From contig NZ_JBLXCD010000008.1 in assembly GCF_048265165.1 (NCBI RefSeq), positions 81,988 through 145,987 of the forward strand: DNA of 64,000 nt, given 5' to 3'. Both the position numbers and the translations under genes were made by a program. This DNA comes from Oceanospirillum sp048265165 (GTDB lineage Bacteria; Pseudomonadota; Gammaproteobacteria; Pseudomonadales; Halomonadaceae). The notes under the pieces were generated by a model. It did no database searches, was not told the DNA's origin, and saw only the letters and a program-made list of their open reading frames with translations. Below are positions 58,396 to 64,000 of this stretch, in pieces; position 1 is the first letter of the stretch, and each line of letters begins with the position of its first letter.

Positions 58396-58426
58396 ACACT
58401 GTGGCTGCCTGATAGGTGGCCACAGC
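58396..58426 (+). other. Intercistronic hairpin between prpB and prpC
   Basis: ACTGTGGC and GCCACAGC-type arms (CTGTGGC with GCCACAG, 7 bp) enclose TGCCTGATAGGTG. There is no T-tract, so processing or stability control is more likely than termination. Confidence 0.5.
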
Positions 58427-58493
58427 AGATAATGACTCCCAACGACTTACAATAAAAATCGGACTCTCTGAGCGATTGCAAAGGAGCTATAGA

Positions 58494-59621
58494 ATGGTAG
58501 ATAAGAAATTAGCTGGTGCAGGCCTGCGTGGTCAGTCGGCAGGTGAAACGGCGCTGTGTACTGTCGGGAAAACCGGCGCGGGTCTGACCTATCGTGGTTA
58601 CGATATGAAGGAGCTGGCAGAAAAAGCACAGTTCGAGGAAGTATCCTACCTGTTAGCGTATGGCAAGCTACCTAATCAGTCAGAGCTTGATGCCTATAAA
58701 GCAAAGCTGAAGAACCTGCGCGCACTGCCAGAGCCTCTGAAAGTTGTTCTGGAGCAGATTCCTGCGGATGCTCACCCAATGGATGTGATGCGTACCGGCG
58801 TCTCTATGCTGGGTAACCTGGAAACAGAGAATGATTTCTCAGAGCAGACCGATCATATCGACCGTATGATGGCGACATTCCCGGGTATCATTAACTACTG
58901 GTATAACTTTACGCATAACGATAAACGCATCAATGTTGAAACTGATGCAGACTCGATTGCAGAGCAGTTCCTGTGGACACTACACGACAAAAAACCTGAC
59001 CCGCTGCACGTTAAAGTGATGCATGCATCGTTGATTCTTTATGCTGAACATGAATTTAATGCATCGACCTTTACCGCACGTGTTTGTGCTTCTACGCTAT
59101 CCGATATTCACAGCTGTGTGACTGCTGCGATTGGTTCTTTACGTGGCCCTCTGCATGGTGGCGCCAATGAAGCTGCAATGGATATGATCGAGCAGTGGAA
59201 GTCTGCGGACGAAGCTGAAGACGCGATCATGGGTATGTTAGCGCGTAAAGACAAGATTATGGGTTTTGGCCATGCGATCTATCGCGAATCCGACCCACGT
59301 AATGCGGTCATTAAAGAGTGGTCTAAGAAACTGTCTGAAGCGGTGGGTGATACATATTTATATGCTGTTTCTGAGCGTGTTGAAGCGGTTATGTGGCGCG
59401 AGAAGAAGCTTTTTTGTAATGCTGATTTCTTCCATGCATCTGCTTATCACTTTATGGGTATTCCCACTAAGCTGTTTACACCGATCTTTGTATGCTCCCG
59501 TGCATCCGGCTGGACAGCTCACGTAATGGAACAACGTGCCAATAATCGTATTATTCGCCCAAGTGCAGATTATACTGGCCCGGAATCGGCTGAGTGGATT
59601 GATATCAAAGACCGGACTTAA
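58494..59621 (+). CDS. prpC: 2-methylcitrate synthase
   Basis: A 375-residue citrate-synthase-family enzyme condensing propionyl-CoA with oxaloacetate to 2-methylcitrate. Blocks: GLRGQSAGETALCTVGKTGAG, LTYRGYDMKELAEKAQFEEV, SLRGPLHGGANEAAMDMIEQW with the catalytic His, GFGHAIYRESDPRNAVIKEW and the terminal NRIIRPSADYTGPE. The length fits PrpC rather than the longer GltA. The start is ATG 58494, seven bases after AAGGAG; 26 upstream codons are rejected. It lies between prpB and acnD, each separated by an intercistronic hairpin. Confidence 0.96.
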   Translation: MVDKKLAGAGLRGQSAGETALCTVGKTGAGLTYRGYDMKELAEKAQFEEVSYLLAYGKLPNQSELDAYKAKLKNLRALPEPLKVVLEQIPADAHPMDVMRTGVSMLGNLETENDFSEQTDHIDRMMATFPGIINYWYNFTHNDKRINVETDADSIAEQFLWTLHDKKPDPLHVKVMHASLILYAEHEFNASTFTARVCASTLSDIHSCVTAAIGSLRGPLHGGANEAAMDMIEQWKSADEAEDAIMGMLARKDKIMGFGHAIYRESDPRNAVIKEWSKKLSEAVGDTYLYAVSERVEAVMWREKKLFCNADFFHASAYHFMGIPTKLFTPIFVCSRASGWTAHVMEQRANNRIIRPSADYTGPESAEWIDIKDRT

Positions 59622-59706
59622 CTTAATAAGTCTGTCTGACCAGAAATTTGGCGGGGCTGGACGATACTTGCCTCTAATGCCTTTGCCCCTGCCTTTTTTT
59701 ATTCCT

Positions 59707-59727
59707 GCTATCGGGTGCGCCGATAGC
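59707..59727 (+). other. Intercistronic hairpin between prpC and acnD
   Basis: GCTATCGG-GTGCG-CCGATAGC is a perfect 8-bp stem; CTTTGG follows. Together with 58396 and 62463 it gives one hairpin per junction in the prp operon. Confidence 0.55.
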
Positions 59728-59844
59728 CTTTGGCTAAGTTATTCCTTTAGCTCAGATTGATAAGAAGGTCCGCGTCTTGCGCCCTTCTTTGTCAGTCCCT
59801 CAACACCCTGTTTGGGCAAATCCTATTTCGAGTGGATTTCTGAC

Positions 59845-62448
59845 ATGAATACTCAATACCGTAAAACTCTTGCTGGCACTTCGCTGGATTATTTTGACAC
59901 CCGTGAAGCGGTTGATGCGATCAAGCCAGGTGCTTATGCCACGCTACCTTATACGTCACGGGTCTTGGCAGAACAGTTGGTGCGCCGCTGTGAGCCTGAA
60001 GCACTGACCGACTCTCTGAAGCAACTCATCGAACGTAAACAAGACTTGGATTTTCCATGGTATCCGGCCCGTGTGGTTTGCCATGATATTCTTGGTCAAA
60101 CCGCGCTGGTTGATCTTGCGGGGCTGCGTGATGCCATTGCTGATCAAGGTGGTGATCCTGCTAAAGTAAACCCAGTGGTTCCGACTCAGCTGATTGTTGA
60201 TCACTCGCTGGCGGTTGAAGCGCCGGGTTTCGATCCCAATGCTTTTGATAAAAACCGTGCCATTGAAGATCGCCGTAACGATGACCGTTTCCATTTTATT
60301 GAATGGTGTAAAACTGCGTTCGATAACGTTGACGTGATTCCTGCCGGTAATGGCATCATGCATCAGATCAACCTGGAAAAAATGTCTCCAGTTATTCAAT
60401 CCCGTGATGGTGTTGCTTTCCCTGATACTTGTGTTGGTACAGACAGCCATACGCCTCATGTTGATGCGTTAGGTGTTATCGCTATTGGTGTCGGTGGATT
60501 AGAAGCCGAAACCGTTATGCTCGGCCGCCCATCCATGATGCGCCTACCAGACATCATCGGTGTTAAGTTGACTGGTAAGCGTCAGCCAGGTATCACCGCT
60601 ACGGACATCGTACTGGCCATTACTGAATTTCTGCGTAATGAAAAAGTCGTATCTTCTTATCTGGAGTTCTTCGGCGAAGGTGCCAAAGATCTTACGATTG
60701 GCGATCGTGCGACGATCTCCAATATGACACCAGAGTTTGGTGCGTCTGCGGGTATGTTCTATATCGATGAGCAGACCATTGACTACTTGAAGCTAACCGG
60801 CCGTGAACCTGAGCAAGTTGCTTTGGTTGAGCAGTACGCTAAAGAAACCGGTCTATGGGCGGATGACTTGGTTGATGCTGAATATGGTCGGGTGTTGGAA
60901 TTTGATCTGTCGAGCGTGTGCCGCAACATGGCTGGACCTTCTAACCCACACCGCCGTTTGCCAACCGCTGACCTGGAATCCCGCGGTATTGCGGGCCACC
61001 TGGATGAAGCGCTGGCAGAAGAAAAAGAAGGTTTGATGCCGGATGGCGCTGTTATCATTGCGGCGATCACTTCCTGTACGAATACCTCTAACCCTCGCAA
61101 CGTGGTTGCTGCTGGCTTGATTGCTCGTCGTGCCAACGAGTTAGGCTTGGTACGTAAGCCTTGGGTTAAGACCTCCTTTGCGCCGGGTTCAAAAGTTGCA
61201 AAACTGTATCTGGAAGAGGCGGGCTTACTGTCTGAGATGGAAAAACTGGGCTTCGGTATCGTCGGTTATGCCTGCACAACCTGTAACGGCATGAGCGGTG
61301 CGCTTGATCCTAAGATTCAGCAAGAGATTATTGATCGTGATCTGTATGCTACGGCGGTCCTGTCCGGCAACCGTAACTTCGATGGCCGTATCCATCCTTA
61401 CGCGAAACAGGCATTCCTGGCATCCCCTCCATTGGTTGTTGCTTATGCCATTGCCGGCACCATTCGCTTTGATATCGAGAAAGATGTATTGGGCACCGAT
61501 AAAGACGGCAACCCGATCACGCTGAAAGATATCTGGCCAAGTGATGAAGAGATCGATGCGATTGTTGCAAGCAGCGTTAAACCTGAACAGTTTAAACAGG
61601 TTTATATCCCGATGTTTGATCTAGGAGCCGTGGAAAAATCGATCAGCCCATTGTATGACTGGCGTCCACAGACGACTTATATTCGTCGTCCTCCTTATTG
61701 GGAGGGTGCCCTAGCGGGTGAGCGTACCATGAAAGGTATGGTGCCATTGGCGGTGCTGGGTGACAACATCACCACAGACCACCTGTCGCCATCGAACGCG
61801 ATTCAGGCTTCCAGTGCGGCCGGTGAATATTGCGCCAAAATGGGCTTGCCGGAAGAGGATTTCAACTCCTATGCGACGCACCGGGGCGATCACCTCACCG
61901 CACAGCGAGCCACTTTTGCTAACCCTAAATTGCTAAACGAAATGTGCCGCGATGAAAACGGTGAAGTGAAACAGGGGTCTTTGACACGTATCGAGCCAGA
62001 AGGCACTGAAAGCCGCATGTGGGAAGCGATTGAAACCTATATGGAACGTAAGCAGCCGCTGATCATTATTGCTGGCGCTGATTACGGTCAAGGCTCCTCC
62101 CGTGACTGGGCGGCCAAAGGGGTTCGTTTGGCGGGTGTTGAAACCATCGTTGCTGAAGGTTTTGAGCGTATTCACCGTACCAATCTGGTCGGCATGGGTG
62201 TGTTGCCACTAGAATTTAAAGCCGGTGATAGCCGCAATACTTACGGTATTGATGGTACTGAAACCTATGACGTTGTTGGCGAGATCAGCCCACGCTGCGA
62301 TCTGACCGTGGTGATGACGCGTCGTAATGGTGAAGTGGTTGAGATTCCGGTGACTTGCCGTTTAGATACTGCTGAAGAGGTTCATGTTTACGGTGCAGGC
62401 GGTGTGCTGCAACGTTTCGCGCAGGACTTCTTAGAAGCTAACGTTTAA
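59845..62448 (+). CDS. acnD: Fe-S-dependent 2-methylcitrate dehydratase
   Basis: An 867-residue aconitase-family enzyme that dehydrates 2-methylcitrate to 2-methylaconitate. The [4Fe-4S] cysteines are Cys411 (TSCTNTSNPRN), Cys477 and Cys480 (CTTCNGMSG). The C-terminal swivel domain has GADYGQGSSRDWAAKG. The length (867) matches AcnD exactly, and it is paired with prpF, which AcnD systems need in place of PrpD. The start is ATG 59845; the frame is open 33 bases further but without a ribosome site. It should supply the substrate for PrpF. Confidence 0.97.
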   Translation: MNTQYRKTLAGTSLDYFDTREAVDAIKPGAYATLPYTSRVLAEQLVRRCEPEALTDSLKQLIERKQDLDFPWYPARVVCHDILGQTALVDLAGLRDAIADQGGDPAKVNPVVPTQLIVDHSLAVEAPGFDPNAFDKNRAIEDRRNDDRFHFIEWCKTAFDNVDVIPAGNGIMHQINLEKMSPVIQSRDGVAFPDTCVGTDSHTPHVDALGVIAIGVGGLEAETVMLGRPSMMRLPDIIGVKLTGKRQPGITATDIVLAITEFLRNEKVVSSYLEFFGEGAKDLTIGDRATISNMTPEFGASAGMFYIDEQTIDYLKLTGREPEQVALVEQYAKETGLWADDLVDAEYGRVLEFDLSSVCRNMAGPSNPHRRLPTADLESRGIAGHLDEALAEEKEGLMPDGAVIIAAITSCTNTSNPRNVVAAGLIARRANELGLVRKPWVKTSFAPGSKVAKLYLEEAGLLSEMEKLGFGIVGYACTTCNGMSGALDPKIQQEIIDRDLYATAVLSGNRNFDGRIHPYAKQAFLASPPLVVAYAIAGTIRFDIEKDVLGTDKDGNPITLKDIWPSDEEIDAIVASSVKPEQFKQVYIPMFDLGAVEKSISPLYDWRPQTTYIRRPPYWEGALAGERTMKGMVPLAVLGDNITTDHLSPSNAIQASSAAGEYCAKMGLPEEDFNSYATHRGDHLTAQRATFANPKLLNEMCRDENGEVKQGSLTRIEPEGTESRMWEAIETYMERKQPLIIIAGADYGQGSSRDWAAKGVRLAGVETIVAEGFERIHRTNLVGMGVLPLEFKAGDSRNTYGIDGTETYDVVGEISPRCDLTVVMTRRNGEVVEIPVTCRLDTAEEVHVYGAGGVLQRFAQDFLEANV

Positions 62449-62462
62449 TCTGAGTGGGTTAT

Positions 62463-62497
62463 GCTGGGGCGGGTTAGGTGATCTGACTTGCCCCAGC
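62463..62497 (+). other. Intercistronic hairpin between acnD and prpF
   Basis: GCTGGGGC (62463-62470) pairs with GCCCCAGC (62490-62497), 8 bp perfect, 19-base loop, followed by TATTTTG. It could be a partial terminator lowering prpF expression. Confidence 0.6.
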
Positions 62498-62635
62498 TAT
62501 TTTGATAAAGAGAGATTTCTTAATAAGTTGATTGACGTATACCCGCTACCGCGATGCGCTTATTAAGCATTTTCTGAACATTTCTGAATAGGAGTGCCAC
62601 CTATAGATGGTGCTCAGAGACACAGGAACCGAGCC

Positions 62636-63817
62636 ATGACATTTGTACCCCAAATTAAAATCCCTGCCACCTATATCCGTGGCGGTACCAGTAAAGGTGT
62701 TTTTTTCCGTCGTCAGGATCTCCCCGCAGCGGCTCAGGAGCCGGGTGAGGCGCGCGATAAAATTCTGCAGCGCGTAATCGGCAGTCCTGATCCTTATGGT
62801 CAGCAGATTGATGGTATGGGCGGGGCGACTTCAAGTACCTCAAAAACGGTTATTCTGGATAAAAGTACTCAGCCTGACCATGACGTGGATTACCTGTTTG
62901 GGCAGGTCGCTATTGATAAAGCCTTTGTAGACTGGTCCGGTAACTGCGGTAATCTTACGGCGGCGGTAGGTGCTTTTGCCATCGCTGGTGGCTTGGTGGA
63001 TGCGGATCGAATTCCGGAAAATGGTATCTGTACCGTTCGTATCTGGCAGAAGAATATTCAGAAAACCATCATCGCTCATGTGCCAATCACCAATGGTGAA
63101 GTACAGGAAACTGGTGATTTTGAACTGGATGGCGTCACTTTCCCTGCTGCGGAAGTTGTGGTTGAGTTTATGGACCCTGCTGATGGCAAAGGATCTATGT
63201 TCCCGACAGGCAATCTGGTGGATGATCTGGAGGTACCTGGTATCGGGACCTTCAAAGCAACCATGATCAGTGCAGGTATCCCGACAATCTTCCTGGGTGC
63301 AGAAGAGATTGGTTATAAGGGAACTGAACTACAAAAAGATATTAATGGTAATGCTGAAGCCTTAGCGCGCTTTGAGACAATCCGTGCCCATGGCGCAGTC
63401 AAAATGGGATTGATCAAAGATGTCTCAGAAGCTGCAGCTCGCCAGCATACACCAAAAGTTGCTTTTGTAACGCCTGCAACAGACTACACTGCATCCAGCG
63501 GGAAAGAGATTAAAGTCTCTGATATTGATGTCTGCGTACGTGCGCTATCAATGGGTAAACTACACCACGCTATGATGGGTACTGCATCTGTGGCTATCGC
63601 AACTGCGGCAGCTGTTCCGGGTACGGTTGTAAATCTCGCTGCCGGTGGTGGTGAGCGGGAGGCGGTTACCTTTGGGCATCCATCCGGAACATTGCGGGTT
63701 GGTGCAGCAGCGGAGCAGTTGGCGAATGGCGACTGGCGCGCTAAAAAAGCCGTCATGAGCCGTAGTGCCCGAGTCTTAATGGAAGGTTTTGTCCGTATTC
63801 CGGGTGATACATTCTAA
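62636..63817 (+). CDS. prpF: 2-methylaconitate cis-trans isomerase
   Basis: A 393-residue PrpF-family protein with the diaminopimelate-epimerase-like two-lobed fold, isomerising trans- to cis-2-methylaconitate. Characteristic blocks: IPATYIRGGTSKGVFF, SPDPYGQQIDGMGGATSSTS, VDWSGNCGNLTAAVGAFAI with the catalytic-region Cys, and HPSGTLRVGA near the end. The start is ATG 62636, eight bases after AGGA, matching homologues that begin MxFxPQIKIPATYMRGGTSKG-like; the open frame upstream (42 bases) is rejected. It ends the prp operon. Confidence 0.96.
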   Translation: MTFVPQIKIPATYIRGGTSKGVFFRRQDLPAAAQEPGEARDKILQRVIGSPDPYGQQIDGMGGATSSTSKTVILDKSTQPDHDVDYLFGQVAIDKAFVDWSGNCGNLTAAVGAFAIAGGLVDADRIPENGICTVRIWQKNIQKTIIAHVPITNGEVQETGDFELDGVTFPAAEVVVEFMDPADGKGSMFPTGNLVDDLEVPGIGTFKATMISAGIPTIFLGAEEIGYKGTELQKDINGNAEALARFETIRAHGAVKMGLIKDVSEAAARQHTPKVAFVTPATDYTASSGKEIKVSDIDVCVRALSMGKLHHAMMGTASVAIATAAAVPGTVVNLAAGGGEREAVTFGHPSGTLRVGAAAEQLANGDWRAKKAVMSRSARVLMEGFVRIPGDTF

Positions 63818-63922
63818 CGAGGCATCGCGCTGTCTCAATGATGTGTTGTAAATCCTGCCTCTCTTATCAGCAAGTGCGGGATTTTTGGGATTAAAAAAGG
63901 ACACTGCTTTCATCGTTGAATT

Positions 63923-63959
63923 AAAAGCCCCGGTTCTGAAATCAGAATCGGGGCTTTTT
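63923..63959 (+). terminator. Intrinsic terminator of the prp operon
   Basis: AAAAGCCCCG-ATTC... arms AAAAGCCCCGGTTCTG and CAGAATCGGGGCTTTT pair (about 15 bp with one wobble) with a short loop and a TTTTTGC end, 110 bases after prpF. The mirror A-run would also serve a gene entering from the right. Confidence 0.92.
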
Positions 63960-64000
63960 GCTTTCAGATCTGAGCCGGTTTCGTTAATTTGTAATTAATT

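Overview
The window is a compact, single-copy chromosomal stretch from a gammaproteobacterium, about 48% G+C by eye. Several features suggest a marine Oceanospirillales or Pseudomonadales relative: a prpB-prpC-acnD-prpF methylcitrate operon under a GntR regulator, ThrH-type phosphoserine phosphatase, a [4Fe-4S] APS-type CysH, the AapJQMP amino-acid transporter, E. coli-like ribC and ribB with an FMN riboswitch, and two chemoreceptors. The genus is inference. I saw no rRNA, tRNA, IS element, prophage or CRISPR array.

Layout. 1-3 kb: the end of a Lon-like protease gene, a DUF2489 membrane protein and a YaaR-family protein. 3-7.2 kb: an unassigned 0.7 kb interval with a minus-strand terminator, then an HCCA-isomerase-like DsbA-fold protein, riboflavin synthase, a purine permease and apt. 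7.2-14.3 kb: ribB behind an FMN riboswitch, divergent metR/metE, a DinB-fold protein, ung and ygfZ. 14.6-17.6 kb: a copper-efflux unit with a CueR-type promoter, a CopZ-like chaperone, CopA and a 29-residue membrane peptide. 17.7-22.9 kb, minus strand: sulfide:quinone oxidoreductase, a periplasmic MsrA, a hybrid histidine kinase, a cysteine-free molybdopterin-fold periplasmic protein, and sodB. 23.2-27.5 kb: a coiled-coil membrane protein, two tandem hot-dog thioesterases, and htpG behind a sigma-32-type promoter. 27.9-34.1 kb: an amino-acid-type dCache chemoreceptor, YbaN, a six-cysteine secreted protein, an RluA-family enzyme, a GNAT protein and a Tll0287-like chemoreceptor. 34.3-37.6 kb: a SulP transporter, truC and tcdA. 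37.7-43.1 kb, minus strand: a three-gene phosphorelay/c-di-GMP operon. 43.3-50.1 kb: a YbdL/YafV transaminase and omega-amidase pair, then aapJQMP behind a candidate sigma-54 promoter. 50.2-53 kb: TauE, CysB and APS reductase. 53.3-56.5 kb: thrH, pabB and an alpha/beta hydrolase. 56.6-63.8 kb: the prp propionate operon with a cluster of repeated operator-like sites.

How the genes fit together. Most of the window is core metabolism (methionine, riboflavin, purine salvage, cysteine, serine/threonine, folate precursor, propionate) and stress defence (copper, sulfide, superoxide, methionine oxidation, heat, uracil in DNA). Amino acids recur: a receptor carrying the complete amino-acid-binding dCache motif, a broad amino-acid ABC transporter and a glutamine-type transaminase/omega-amidase pair. 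The least explained parts are the 2.95-3.65 kb interval, the periplasmic methionine-repair/sensor-kinase cluster at 19-22 kb, the short peptide behind copA, the symmetrical six-cysteine protein at 30.6 kb, and the kinase/REC-EAL/REC operon at 38-43 kb.
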